A stretch of 64,000 nt of DNA from Escallonia rubra (taxonomy: Eukaryota; Streptophyta; Magnoliopsida; Escalloniales; Escalloniaceae): the NCBI GenBank assembly GCA_033065855.1, contig JAVXUO010000086.1, positions 434,001-498,000 of the forward strand. Direction: 5' to 3'. The translations under genes and the position numbers were made by a program. A model generated the notes under the pieces. It ran no database searches, was not told the origin of the DNA, and saw nothing but the letters and a program-made list of their open reading frames with translations. Numbering within the stretch: position 1 is the stretch's first letter; every line of letters begins with the position of its first letter. Shown here one piece after another: positions 38,216 to 50,600 of this stretch.

Positions 38216-41200
38216 TCATCAGGACAGGCTTGAAAAGCATACACCAGAGAAGTGTGCATAACGAGTCAGCCCCCGAATAAAAAACAGAAGATAGTACCCG
38301 TAGCGGCGATCACCTTTTCTGATGAAGATTCAAGGGGTATAAAAAATCCTCATGACGATCCATTAGTCATCACAATGAAGGCCGGGAACTTCAATGTAAA
38401 GATTGTTTTGATTGATAACGGAAGTTCCGCCGATGTCTTATTTTACGATGCATTTCAGAAGATGAACATTCCAACGGACCATCTCCGAAAGATGGATACA
38501 CCGTTGTATGGATTCTCCAATCATCCAGTTGCGGTCGAAGGCATCATTGCACCCCCAGTTACGATTGGCACACCTCCGGCACAAGCCAACTTCATGCTTG
38601 ATTTTGTGGTTGTAAAGGTCCCCTCAGCATACAACGCCATATTGGGACGACCAACACTCAATCAATTACAAGCAGTAGTGTCAACCTATCAACTCAAGAT
38701 GAAGTTCCCCACGGAACAAGGGATTGGAGAGGTAAAAGGAGACCAAACTACAGCTCGTCAATGCTACGTGACTTCATGCCGATCAAAGAGCAAGGAAACA
38801 CTCATTATTGAAGACCTCAGGGAAAATACAAAGATACAAAGGGGAGAACCAGTTGAAGATCTTATTAGCATTAAAGTATATCTTGGAGAAGAAAGCAAAA
38901 CGGTTCGGATAGGTTCGAATCTTAAGGAAAACACCAGACTCGAGTTGGTGAACCTATTGAGAACCTATGCGGATATATTTGCATGGACAGCTGCAGACAT
39001 GTCTGGAATTAATCCTGAAGTCATTACCCATAGGCTGAATGTTGATCCATCCAAAAAACCTGTTAAGCAGAAGAAAAGGACTTTTGCGCCAGAAAGACAG
39101 GAGAAGATTGAAGAAGATGTAGATAAACTCCTAACTGCCAACTTCATTGAAGAAGTCCACTACCCAGATTGGATCGCCAACGTAGTCATGGTTCCTAAGT
39201 CAGGCGACAGATGGCGAATATGTATCGATTACACAGATCTCAACAAAGCATGCCCGAAGGACAGCTACCCGCTCCCAAGGATAGATCTTCTTATCGACGC
39301 TACTTCGGGCCATGAACTGCTTAGTTTCATGGATGCGTACTCTGGTTATAACCAGATTATGATGCACAAGGACGATGTCTCCAAAACTTTGTTCATCACA
39401 GAAAGAGGATTATACTGCTATAAAGTGATGCCCTTTGGACTCAAGAACGCCGGGGCAACCTACCAGCGTTTGGTGAACATGATCTTTCGAGACTTGATCG
39501 GAAAGAACATGGAAGTTTATGTTGACGACATGCTTGTCAAAAGCATAAAGCCTGAATTTCATGTCAAAGACTTGAAAGAAACTTTCGACATCCTTCGAAA
39601 GTATCAAATGAAGCTGAATCCACTCAAATGCGCTTTCAGAGTCGCATAAGGAAATTTTTTGGGGTTTATAGTTTCTCAACGAGGGATTGAGGTGAACCCG
39701 GAAAAAATCAAGGCTATTCAAGCCATGACGCCCCTGAAAACAATCAAGCAAGTACAAGAGTTAACGGGAAGGGTCGCAGCCTTGGGAAGGTTCATGGCTC
39801 GATTAGCTGAACGATGCTTGCCATTCTTTAAAGCCATCAGAAAAGCAAAAAGTTTCGCTTGGACAGATGATTGCCAGGAGTCGTTCGAAGAACTCAAAAC
39901 GTATTTGACTTCTCCGCCCCTACTTTCAAAACCACTTCCCGGCGAAGACTTATTTCTATACCTCTCAGTCACTGACGTTGCAGTTAGTACCGTTTTAATT
40001 AGAGAGGAAGATGGAGTTCAGAAACCCATCTATTACATCAGCAAAGTCTTACAAGATGTAGAGACGAGGTATCCGAAGATTGACAAGATCGCACTGGCCC
40101 TTATCATATCAGCTAGGCGTCTTCGACCATACTTCCAGTCTTATACCATTATCGTACTAACGGACCAACCACTTAGAAAGGTATTGCTAAGCCCCGAGGC
40201 ATCAGGAAGATTAGTCAATTGGTCCGTAGAGTTGGGAGAGTTCGATATCCAATATAAACATCGCACTACAATTAAAGCTCAAGCCTTAGTAGACTTTATT
40301 GTCGAGTGTATATTACCTGAAGACCCTCCTCAACTGGTAATTTCGGAGGTCCCAGATCCTTGGAATCTCTATGTCGACGGTTCTTCAGCTATTGGCAGGA
40401 GCAGAGCTGAAATTATTCTTATAAGTCCAGAAGGATTTACTATTGAATACGCACTTCGCTTTGGATTTCAAGCCTCAAATAACAAAGCAGAATATGAGGC
40501 TTTTCTTGCGGGGATACAGCTAGCACACGCCTTAAAGGTGGACTCACTATCAGTTTATAGTGATTCCCAACTAGTGGTCAATCACGTCTTGGGAGATTAC
40601 GAGGCCAGAGATGAAAGAATGACTCAATATCTTGAATTAGTTAAAAATTCAGCGGTGAAGTTTCAAAATTTTTCCATTCGCCAGATCCCCAGGGATCAAA
40701 ATACTCAAGCAGATACATTATCAAGGCTTGCTTCTACTGAAGAAACCAATGTCCGATGACCGGTATACCTTGAATTCCTAAAGGACCGCAGTATCGGTTC
40801 TCAAGCTGACATTGAAATCATAGATCAAGAACCCTGCTGGATAGACATCATCGTCAAATACTTATCCACAGGCGAATTACCAAGTGAAAGACATGAGGCG
40901 AAGAATCTTCGTGTCAATGCTGCACGGTATGCCTTAGTAGAAGGGACTCTATATAAGAAATCATTCAGCCTTCCCTACATCAGATGTCTACGCCCATCAG
41001 GATCCCTATATGCATTACAAGAAGTACATGAAGGAATATGCGGCCAACACCTCGGAGGGAGGACATTGGCACATAAAATCTTAAGGCAAGGATACAACTG
41101 GCCTACGATGCAGAAGGACGCCATCGAATTCACACGAAGATGCGATAAGTGTCAGAAGTTTGCTCCGGTTTCTCATACACCAGTTGCTCCTTTAACTTCC

Positions 41201-42073
41201 ATTGTTTTCCCCATTCCCTTTGCTGTATGGGGAATGGATCTATTGGGACCTTTTCCCATGGCGTCCAGGCAACGACGATTTGTGATCGTAACGATAGACT
41301 ACTTCACCAAATGGACTGAAGCAGAATCTCTGGCAACCATCACTTCAGCCAAGTGCGAAGACTTCTTCTGGAAAAACGTCATTTGTCATTTTGGAATACC
41401 AAGAGCTTTGGTCGTTGATAATGGAAAACAATTTGACAACAACAACTTCCGAACCTTTTGTACAAATCTATCGATCGATTTGAGATTCACGTCTGTAGCT
41501 CATCCACAATCCAACGGACAGACTGAAAACATGAATCGAAGCATCTTACAAGGATTGAAGAAGAAACTTGACGAGGCTAGAGGCGCATGGGTGGACGAAC
41601 TCCCCAAAGTGTTGTGGGCTTATCGAACAACCCCACATTCAATCACAGGGGAAACGCCTTTCTTACTCTACTATGGAACGGAAGCAATGTTGCCAGTTGA
41701 GATAGGAGTTCCAACAATACATGCCTTACACTTTAACGAATTAAACAACGAAGTTGGACTCCGAGCAAATCTTGATTTGGTAGAAGAAGCTCGAACTCAA
41801 GCCCATACACGATCCGTTGTCATAAAACAACGAGTGGCACGATATTACAATCAGAGAGTCCGATCCAAGCAGTTCAACGAGGGAGATCTAGTCCTTCGCA
41901 AACTAGAAGTTTCCGATCCAAAGGCAGCGACGGGAAAGTTATCTCCAAATTGGGAAGGACCCTATCGTGTTATAAAGGTGCTCAAACCGGGCGCCTACGC
42001 ATTGGGGACACTTTCTGGGGAATCCATCCCTCATACTTGGAATGCTGAGAACTTGCCCAGATATTACCAGTAG
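38216..42073 (+). pseudogene. pol of Tat-like element (PR, RT, RNH, aRNH, INT)
   Basis: One continuous frame with in-frame stops early on, then TAA at 39647-39649 and TGA at 40757-40759. Protease has LIDNGSSADVLFYDAF (about 38407). RT carries RICIDYTDLNKACPKDSYPL, VMPFGLKNAGATYQ and the active site YVDDMLVKS (about 39520). The usual RNase H is followed by a second one beginning LYVDGSSAIGRSRAE (about 40370). Integrase runs from the HHCC region (GQHLGGRT...CDKCQKF) through the DDE residues (MDLLGPFP, VVDNGKQF, PQSNGQTENM), all present, and ends at 42073. Apart from the stops, catalytic motifs look intact. Confidence 0.94.
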
Positions 42074-42871
42074 TGTCTTGGCCTGAGCCAAAACACTTCC
42101 TTTTTTGGGGGATAAGGGGCACAGACCTTGTCAGAACTCCAATATCTTAGAAATAGTCTTCAACAGATTGTTTCAAATAAATGGGTTGTTAAGCAATCCA
42201 ATGTAAAACTTTATCTTTTGCTATAGCAATAAAGTTATTTTTTCTCAGTATTGTTGTAATGTAAGCATAGCCAAAACATTCTGTCCGAACAGAGTGACGG
42301 CCGAACACTCTGCCCGAATAGAGTGACAAGCTTAGCCAAAACACTCTGCCCGAACAGAGTGACGGCCGAACACTCTGCCCGAACAGAGTGAAAAACTTAA
42401 CCAAAACATTCTGTCTAAACAGAGTGATGGCCGAGCACTCTGCCCGAACAGAGTGACAAGCTTAGCCAAAACATTATGCCCGAACAGAATGACGGCAGAG
42501 CACTTTGCCCGAACATAGTGTATAACTTTTGGGTTTTATAAAAATACAAGAGAAGCCACACGGATTAGCTACAGATATAAATCTGTGAAGAAACAGAGGT
42601 TAATGGGGGCATCGTCACTCCACCAAAACTTTTGCTTCTTCGAAATATCAGCCGAGCGAGGGTGCTCGACTCCTTTGCCGACTCTTTAAGTGACGATTAA
42701 AGGGTTTGAGTCAAAGTAAAAATGAATAATACTGTGTGAATGGTAAACATAAACCACGAGAAACACATAGTAAGAGCAAAATACCATAAAATAAAAGATA
42801 GAGTTTTACAATAAGCCCTTAAGAGGGCATCAAAATTCTGTTTAAATAAAGCAAAGAGACTAGATACAAAT
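42074..42871. other. 3' untranslated spacer with dyad array 1
   Basis: Between pol and the antisense gene. It holds an internal purine-rich tract (TTTTTTGGGGGATAAGGGG, about 42101) and the tandem array at 42270-42525. No sense reading frame continues after pol. Confidence 0.7.
42270..42525. repeat. Tandem array 1, 65-bp unit with dyads
   Basis: About four units of roughly 65 bp, each with two copies of the dyad CACTCTGCCCGAACAGAGTG (7-bp arms, 6-bp loop) separated by GACGGCCGAA and TGACAAGCTTAGCCAAAA. The dyad arms vary together in places (for example ATTATGCC...CAGAATG). Confidence 0.88.
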
Positions 42872-44883
42872 CTAAGCCTCGGGGGCATCACCAGAAGGAC
42901 CTTCCCCTGGAAGATGAGAAGCTACGACATCCCCTGCCTCTGAAGGCATAGCAGTCTCTCCAGATGGTGACACTACCGCAGGCAGAACGAAATCATCCAA
43001 GGGGATGTCAGGAAAGCACTCAGCAAACATCTCCTTGGCCTTCGCAAAGCCAAGCTCATAAATCTCCAGGCCATCTTCGGTCCGCTTCTTCAGCTATTCA
43101 TCCCCGACGTTCCCATCCAAGAAGTCGTGGATGCCTTGGTCTCTAGCTTTGGTCACCTCTTCTGCAGCCCTCATTTTCACCCGCTCCAGCCTCTTCTCCA
43201 GAGCCGCAATCTGAGCAAGATGATCTTCCTCTTGCTTGCTCAGCTCTTCAGCATGATGGGTGGCCTCTTGTGCCTCCTTAACAGCTTCCCTCTTCAGCTG
43301 AGCCTCCTCGGTCGCCACCTGCCTTGCCATCTCAAAGCGAGAAAGCATCTCAGATCTGCTGGCGTACATCTGGAATGAAGATTGGAACCATCAGCTAAAT
43401 GAAAGTTGAAAACAAAACAGAAACCTAGTTGAGACAAAGGATGTTACCGTATAGACGGCCTGGGCAAAGGAGCAGGCAAAGGTCTCATGTGTCTGAGTCT
43501 GGAAAACCTCCTTATCTCGAGGAAGAATTCCATGAAGAAGATGCTGCTCCGAGACCTGACTGTCCGGCATCCCAAGGGCATCACGCCTGAGTGTCCATCT
43601 CGGACGAAAAATAGGATCATTTTCGATAGACCATTGCTCAAGGATCTGTCGAGAGCGTTATGGAAGAGTGACTCTAGTCCTCTTAGGAGCAGGGGGTAAC
43701 TCCGCACTTGGTTGCTTCTCCTTTCGCTTCCCCTTAGCTTTCTGGAGAACGTTAAGAAAGCCTCCCTGCTGCGATTTTCCACTTCCGCTAGCCATTTCTG
43801 CAACGAAGAAAGAAATCAATACGGGAATAAACATTGAAATCAAATTGAAATCGATGACTTATATACAAAGCACACCTAGAGAAATGGTCTCGGCAGACGG
43901 CATGCTAGGAAAAGCAGGAGGAGGAGGAGGAATCGAAAGACCAGCTGGAATGGGCTTTGGAGGAATGATCTTCGCCCACTCCAATGGCTTCTCCGAAAGA
44001 GGCTCGTCTATGCAAAGACCACCTCGAAGCTTAGTATGACTAAGTATGTGCTTAGTCAAATTGTTGGGAGGAGGCTTGCCAGGATTTTCAAAATCCTTAC
44101 AATAAGGATTCCAGTCTCTATCAAACGGAAGCTCCCCCTTGTCCAGGCGACCAACAAAGAAGTATCTAGAATGCCAACCTTTATTCGACTTCGGGCCTCT
44201 CTTTAGAAGTCGTTGCCTACTATGAATGTAATACCATCCCGGGCAATTGGCAACTCCTTTGACGAAACAGATTTCAAAGAAGGCTCTCATAAAATCTGTT
44301 ACATCTGGTTTGTAGCCTGAAGTCTGGACCAAATATATAAGACCGACAAGCTTCCTCCAACCATTTGGAACAAGCTGCCCGGGAGCCATGCGATAATGCT
44401 CAAAGAAACGAAGAGCAAAAGGATGAAGAGGAAGCCTATACCTAGACTTCACTGCTCTTCGTAGACACCCGATTCAAACTTTGTGCCATAGTTAGCTGGT
44501 TCACCCAAACCAGGAAGACGAGCATACCAACCTTCGGGAAGAGGATATTCCCAAATTAAATCCTACAAATCTTCAGTGGACATCTTACTGGACTTCTCGT
44601 CAGCAGTATACCAAGGCTTGGGATTAGCCTTATCCTCGGCCTGATCCTTTACATCTCCTAAAGGATTCTTTCTGGACAAAGATTGCGAAGGTTGAGAAGA
44701 TGAAGGTGGAACTGGTTGAGAGGATGAAGGTTGGAATGGTTGGGAAGTTGAAGGTAGTGGAGGTTGTGGATTTGAAGTTCCAACTTCACTTCCTGAAGTT
44801 GCAACTCTCTTCGAACTCGAAGATGAACTACTTACACAAACATTCTCTCTGGACGAGGAAGTAGACGACGAAGTTTCGGACAT
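42872..44883 (-). pseudogene. Antisense additional gene of the Tat-like element, three exons
   Basis: Minus strand. Exon 1 is 44883-43876: a Ser-rich N-terminus (MSETSSSTSSSRENV) and a domain (YRLPLHPFALRFFEHYRMAP, then GWYYIHSRQR). It resembles the putative gypsy-type transposon domain Transposase_28 found as an extra antisense reading frame in Tat-lineage elements. Exon 2 is 43797-43448, with a basic SGSGKSQQGG...KGKRKEKQ stretch. Exon 3 is 43369-42872, with a coiled coil (AALEKRLERVKMRAAEEVTK). Both introns (78 bp each) have GT-AG borders and matching phases, so the protein was about 618 aa. It is broken by TAG at 44563, a frameshift near 44453, TAA at 43658 and TAG near 43092. Function is unknown. 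Confidence 0.85.
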
Positions 44884-45014
44884 GTTTTCTACTACAACTA
44901 GGAAACTATGAAAAACTTGAAGTGCTGAACAGAAAGAGTAGAAGGAAAGACTTACTTGCAGAGTAGTGTGCTTCCAAGAATTTTCGAGTGAAGGTAAAAT
45001 GAAGCGAAAGTTCT

Positions 45015-45024
45015 CTTTTTATAG
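45015..45024 (-). promoter_or_regulatory. TATA box of the antisense gene
   Basis: The minus strand reads CTATAAAAAG about 130 bp upstream of the antisense start codon at 44883. This suggests the antisense gene has its own promoter rather than reading from the 3' LTR. Confidence 0.5.
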
Positions 45025-45169
45025 AGAAACCCCAAGTAACCGTTTCTTGGCAAACGCAACGGTTCGTTTACGCCACACGTGTCATAAACTGAAGAGTAGA
45101 GAAGATTGAAAATTTTCAAATTCCCGCTCAAAAAACATTAAATGGAGCAGGAGACACGTTGAAGAAACC

Positions 45170-46130
45170 CAGACCGAACAGAATGATGCCCGAGCAGAAT
45201 CTCGTCTGAACACTCTGCCCGAGCAGTGACAACGGCCGAGCAGAATTATGCCCGAACAGAATCTCGTCCGAACACTCTGCCCGAGCAGAGTGACAACGGC
45301 CGAACATAATTCTGCTCGAGCAGAATTATGCCCGAGCAGAATCTCGTCCGAACACTATGCCCGAGCAGATTGACAACGACCGAACATAATTCTTCCCGAG
45401 CAGAATTATGCCCGAGCAGAGTGAGAGCGCCCGAGCAGAATGATGCCCGAGCATAAACTAGTCCGAACACTCTGCCCGAGCAGAGTGAGAACGGCCGAAC
45501 AAAATTCTGCCCGAGCAGAAACTAGTCTGAACACTCTGCCCGAGTAGAGTGACAACGGCCGAGCAGAATTATGCCCGAGCAGAATCTCGCCCGAACACTC
45601 TGCCCGAGCAGATTGACAACGGCCGAGTAGAATTATGCCCGAGCAGAATCTCGTCCGAACACTCTGCCCGAGCAGAGTGACAACAGCCGAACAGAATCCT
45701 GTCCGAACACTCTGTCTTAACAGAGTGATCTTGGCCGAGCACATTCATGCCCGAGCAGAATTCTACCCGAGCAGAATCATGTCCGAACACTCTGTCTTAA
45801 CAGAATGATCTTGACCGAGCACATTCATGCCCGAGCAGAATTCCATCCGAGTAGAATTCTGCCTGAGCATAATCCTGTCCGAACAGAATCATGTCCGAGC
45901 AGAACCATGTCCGAGCAGAACATGATCCGAACATAACCATGTCCGAGCAGAACATGATCCGAGCAGAACGATGTCCGAACAGAACCATGTCCGAGCAGAA
46001 TTATGCCCGAGCATAATCATGTCCGAACAGAATCATGTCCGAGCAGAACATGATCCGAACAGAACCATGTCCGAGCAGAACATGGTCCGAGCAGAACTCT
46101 GCCCGAGCAGAACCTTGTCCGAGCAGAGCA
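45170..46130. repeat. Tandem array 2, dyad-rich, about 80-bp units
   Basis: Nearly 1 kb of CACTCTGCCCGAGCAGAGTG dyads alternating with GGCCGAGCAGAATTATGCCC, then shorter units (CCGAGCAGAACCATGT, CCGAGCAGAACATGAT) toward 46130. The minus frames stay open by repetition (SARAEFCSG-like peptides) and are not taken as genes. It lies directly upstream of the antisense gene promoter and 130 bp before the 3' LTR. Confidence 0.9.
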
Positions 46131-46255
46131 CTCTTTGAATATTTGAAATATCAAACAAACAGATTCAATTCTGTTTTTGGCATATTTCGCTATCACCAGT
46201 GAAAAAAGTGTGCTTCCACCCGCTTCATTAAACGCTGGTAAAAGCAGGGGGCATA

Positions 46256-46696
46256 TGATATAGCTAAAAATATCCCTCCAATCTACGGACGACACGTGGC
46301 AGTTGTGACACGTAGCCCATGCTGGCTCATTACTGATATGACACTTACCATATCAGTCACCGGACAGAATCCTAAAGAAGCTCTGACTCTATTAGCAAAG
46401 ATCAGTATAGGATCCTCTAGGATCCTAATGAGATTCTGATTAGAGTTGACTGAAGCCAATTCTAATTGGACTCCTCTTGCTACCACTATATAAAGGGGGT
46501 CAAGCCCCTCAGATAAGCGGAGGTTCACACATATACACATTGTGCAATATTGCTTTTCAGAGTTCTACCTTGTTAGCCTTCTCTGACTTAAGCATCGGAG
46601 CGTTCCCCCGCCGGAACCCCACCCGGCGGTCACTCCGTGTTCTCTTTTGAAGGCTAAATTCTGGTACTGTTCCCGATCCAGTTTCTAGCTGCAACA
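46256..46696 (+). repeat. 3' LTR of Tat-like element
   Basis: 441 bp, preceded by AAAGCAGGGGGCATA (polypurine tract). TATA box at about 46485-46495. The last 60 bp differ most from the 5' LTR, including a small insertion (TGGTACTG). Confidence 0.94.
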
Positions 46697-47091
46697 TGTT
46701 AGCTTGTTCATTGTAAACGCGAGTCTGAGAGAAGGACAAAGAGAGAATGTTAATGCATCCTCCAATTGTTTACAATTGAGTGATTTCACTATCGCTAGTT
46801 GCACTATGGAATTGAGCCTTATTAGTTTCTTCTCAACTGATGTTATATTCATCCAAATATTGACTGAAAATTGTAGCTATTGATGGGAAAAGGGAAAAGA
46901 AGCTTACAAAGCGTTCGTAAGCATGGACATGCCCTGCAAAAACGACATCAACACGAGCTCCATATAGCAACCCTTCCATGGCTGCCTTCATGCCAGTAGA
47001 TTCAATCTCCCCTTGGTGAGCAGTATTGGAGTTGTACCACGGGGCATGGAAAAGGACGACAAGCCATGGTGTTTTTGTCCTATTGACCTTT

Positions 47092-47194
47092 TCATCCAGT
47101 CTAAAATTGAACAAAACCATTTCATCCAGTCTCATGTGAACATATTGGCTTAGAGAGTACTAGTTCGAAATGAAAGTGAGATCTTCTGACATAA
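47092..47194. other. Tandem-duplication junction with filler DNA
   Basis: PAP-D homology to PAP-C ends at about 47091 (TATTGACCTT, where PAP-C continues CCCAAATC). Homology to the PAP-A downstream flank begins at about 47195. The roughly 100 bp between match neither side and contain a direct repeat TTTCATCCAGTCT. This is the breakpoint joining the two units, probably by end joining. Confidence 0.8.
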
Positions 47195-47601
47195 AGGTAG
47201 TTATTTCTTTTAATTTGTAATTGTTCTTTTGTGTTTTGGCTAATAACAAGGCTGTAACACTAGTATTTAGTGCTTTAAAGTGTCCTTTTCTTGGTCATTT
47301 AGCAAATCCTTCCTAGGGAGGCCTTTGAATCTTTTCCTTTCTTCCTCCTGGCCATCAACTTATATTCCAGAGGTAAACGTTGCACTATTGACAAAGATTC
47401 TGCAATCAATGGTAACTAATGAATATTTCTTCCATCATATCCATGCTTAATAAGGCCAAATAATGTAACTTGAGTTTTGCAGTAACACTTTCAAATGAGA
47501 CTTTGGTATCAAAAGTTCCTTTTCTAAGAAATTCGACACAGTGTGACTCTTTTTCTGGCACAAACTGGGTCATATGGATGAACTTCTTTATACTGTATAT
47601 T

Positions 47602-50600
47602 CTACACCTGACAGGCTGAAATAGATGCAAGATTTCTTAACCAGAATGTATCAGATACAACCGACTCATCATCGTTGTTTCTATGCCACGCCCACATGGC
47701 ATGGGTTGCATTCACCACCTCTAATTCGCCATGCCCAAAACTCGCTTCCCTGAAGACCGATATTTGCGGTTGTGGATCTATGAACCTGAACATACAAGGA
47801 TCCATGGAACTTCTTAATGTTAAAAGAAAAAAAAATATAGATTTTCTACTGTAGCTAGTACAATAACAAGATTGTTTGGTTATCGGAAACGGTAAGGTTG
47901 CTCTATTTTGACTTGGGGGGAGGTGGGGATGGGTGCATTGCTAGAAAATCAACTTACTTGCCGGCAAGCCCATGGCGGTTGCCACCATCTCCGATGGTAA
48001 TATACGCTGGAGCACAGTTGTTAGCATTTCCTTTGTAGACGCGAGTCTGAAATGACAAGTCAGAGAGAGGGGGTCAGCATGCACTTAAAGAAGGAACCAA
48101 ACTCATCACATTCCCCAGGTATAAGAACACGATCATTATGGCTTGTGTGAAAACTGAAAATTTTACTTTCTTCTCTCTTCTGGGCTACCAAAGATCAGTA
48201 TTTTTACTTGAGGTTAGTACTTCACACTGGCCATTTGATAAGAAACTTTTTGGCTGGGCTATGAGATGAATTTGTTTTCCCATGTACTTGCAGGCGCCAA
48301 AAGTATGAACAACATAATTTTTTCTACGATATAATCTGCAAAATGGCCGTTTTGTATTGATGCCAAAGCAAGCTAAAATATTTAAAAGGAGAGTAAGCTT
48401 ACGAAGCGCTCATAGGCATGGACATGTCCTGCAAAGACAACATCAACGCGAGCTCCATAAAGTAAATCTTCCATAGCTTCCTTCATGTCAATGGATTGAC
48501 TCTCCCCTTGATGGTCATAGTTCGAATTGTACCATGGTGCATGCAGAAGCACGACGAGCCATGGCGTTTTCGTCCTATCAACCTTCCCCAAATCAGACTG
48601 AAGCCACTTGTACTGCTCCGAGTCAGCTCCAAAATCCGTATAGGAACCCAACATGATAACGTGCACACCGAAAACTTCAAAGGAGTAGTATAAGTTGGAA
48701 GCAGAACCACTCTCCTCAAAAGGCATATGCCATCTTGCATTGTAGGCTGTGAAGGTTTCCTCATGAATCACGGAGGTTTTCTCAATCTCGTGGTTGCCTT
48801 GTGTAACCATCCAGGGGCGCTGACTAGCAAGAGGCTCGACCACCATACCGAATGAGTCCCATAGTGGCTGCTCTGTATCAGCATATGACAAGTCCCCTGG
48901 CAGTAGAAACACATCGTAGTTCGACTTTGAAACGTGTTGAAGGGTTGAGTTAGTCCAATCGGTTTGTCCAAGATCACCTGCGTTATAAAATTGGCATGAA
49001 ACCATCCTAGCTAGCAGAGTATTGCTGTGAAGTTACAAGTACAGGAATATGTTGCTAATTTGCAAATAAAAAATTCTGAGCAAGAAGATTCAATGCTATA
49101 CGAAAGTTCTGAACTTATATTAGTCAGCTTTATTAAGCTGTTCTATCTCAATCCGAAGTTCTTGTCCCACAGCCCCCTAAGAATCTGTGCACGTCGCAAC
49201 CAAGAAGAGGCAGTAAATTTCAAACGTTACTGTCATCGCTGTAGATGGGATTAGTTCATGTAGGATTCCCATCGTCAAAACTTGCATACTGGTTTTTTTT
49301 GCGCCAAGTACTGAACCTAAGAGGCACCGAGGTTACCTCTAGTACGTTACCAGTTCCATTTTCATCGCCAATAGCAGAACGGAAAAGTGATCACATACAA
49401 AAAGCTCAGATAATAAGGATGACCACATACAATTTGAAACTTCTACATACCTACGATAGCAAATTTGATCGGAAATTGAGCTGGAGGAGTTTTGAAACTG
49501 AACACGGGGGACGAATTCAAGCCACATTGGTAGTAATATACTGTATCAGGCTTCAATGGACCAATGACTACATCGTGTATTTCACCCGACTTATACGCCA
49601 AATATGTGTACGAAGAAGCATTCCCGTTTGCTGAAATTCCATTAGTTACCTGTGGAGATGTACCATATCTAACGGTTGCCGGAGTAGGATCTTCACTAAT
49701 CCATGTTACTCTGATTTTGTCTTCACCAACTAGAGATATATGCACCTTCAATAGGAAAAACACAACTTTCTTATAGCATTATTCCTATTGGAAACATCAT
49801 CAAGCTTTCATTTAATGTCAGTTGTTTAGATTGCAAAAACTGTTGAAGCACAGGAGTACAAGTACTCATGAAAGAAATGGCAGCTTTCCCTAACTTAAAA
49901 TCCCATTCTACTACAATACTACTATCTCTTGAATCAAAGAAAAGGGAAAAAGACCATCTTCTGTCTGTCGGGTTTTGTTGCCATAAATTGCTCTAGTTAA
50001 TGAGCTTACACACTTGTTCAACCTTCCCCAGCTTTTACCAAAATTTGCCTCTAGTTGGCAGTTGCAACCACAACCTGCCTTTGAACTTGCGTCTAAAGAA
50101 CTGAATCTTGTGACTTGAGATCCAGAGAATCATTACAAAAACCCTCGGGATTGGCCCCACGATCTTGCTCGTCATAGGAATGCGACTCCAACTATTCGGT
50201 GTCCGGTCTATGACAGATTACGCGCAAATTTTTATCACACAGATCTTATTTCCTTTCGCTAGAAGTAAATCATTGCGCTTTGACACGTTAATATAGTACG
50301 TTAACTACGCGTGAAACAAGATTTCTCGTATCGAAAACAGGAATTACAAGAACCAAAATAATCGAACTCTCGGGTCTAACGCTCCTACATTTTCGGGCCA
50401 GGCACAGGCTTCTCTGACACCAACTGACGTGACATTATACGTCTCATGAAGACGGACCATTGAGAGTAATTAATAAACTTGGACCCGTCTTTTATTTTTA
50501 ACTTTGGTCTACACCAACTTTTCGTGCAACTGTTGAGTTTGCGTATAGCATTACTCTTTGGGTAACCAAAGCTTTGAGCTATCAAAGTTCAACTAGCTAT

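Larger units (their letters stand above)
32422..46696 (+). mobile_element. Tat-like Ty3/gypsy retrotransposon, 14.3 kb
   Basis: LTRs lie at 32422-32856 and 46256-46696, both starting TGATATAGCTAAAAATATCC and ending AGCTGCAACA. The 5-bp flank is CGTTA on the left and TGTTA on the right (one mismatch). Primer-site region GATTAGCGCCATCC follows the 5' LTR; AAAGCAGGGGGCAT precedes the 3' LTR. Contents: broken gag, a 3.6 kb insertion inside gag, pol with a second archaeal-type RNase H after the usual one (a mark of the Tat lineage), a tandem array, a spliced antisense gene, and a larger array. The LTRs differ at roughly 20 or more sites, so it is not very young. It splits PAP-D exon 4. Confidence 0.94.
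17908..47091 (-). repeat. Segmental duplication unit 1 (PAP-A to PAP-D)
   Basis: This stretch is the first copy of a tandem duplication whose second copy starts at about 47195. Shared order: downstream flank, PAP exons 5 to 1, 5' flank with hAT relic, RNase H scrap, then the 3' half of a second PAP gene. Later insertions lengthen unit 1: a MULE (17937-18509), a small DNA element with nested solo LTR (24589-25280), a chromovirus (25668-31476) and a Tat-like element (32422-46696). Removing them leaves about 7.8 kb, close to the corresponding part of unit 2 (about 7.6 kb after subtracting its own insertion and local duplication). Confidence 0.88.
32046..47091 (-). pseudogene. PAP-D, 3' half of a purple acid phosphatase gene, split
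   Basis: Minus strand, most similar to PAP-C. Exon 5 is 32229-32046 (184 bp, the same length as in the intact genes), with a CGA-to-TGA stop after WTWH. Exon 4 is broken in two by the Tat-like element: 46724-46702 and 32421-32356, which add up to exactly 89 bp. Exon 3 survives only as 47091-46908 (184 of 575 bp), from about the [13 protein letters not shown] motif to GHVHAYERF. It still has the last three His ligands. Exons 1-2 and most of exon 3 are absent because the tandem duplication junction falls at about 47091. It cannot make a phosphatase. Confidence 0.93.

Noticed and set aside
45246..45988. Overlapping minus-strand open frames with SARAEFCSG-like peptides
   Set aside because: They arise from the tandem dyad array, which lacks stops in these frames by repetition; no conserved start or independent domain.
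42270..46130. Dyad arrays as a CRISPR array
   Set aside because: Plant nuclear context, no unique spacers, variable unit length, position inside an LTR retrotransposon.
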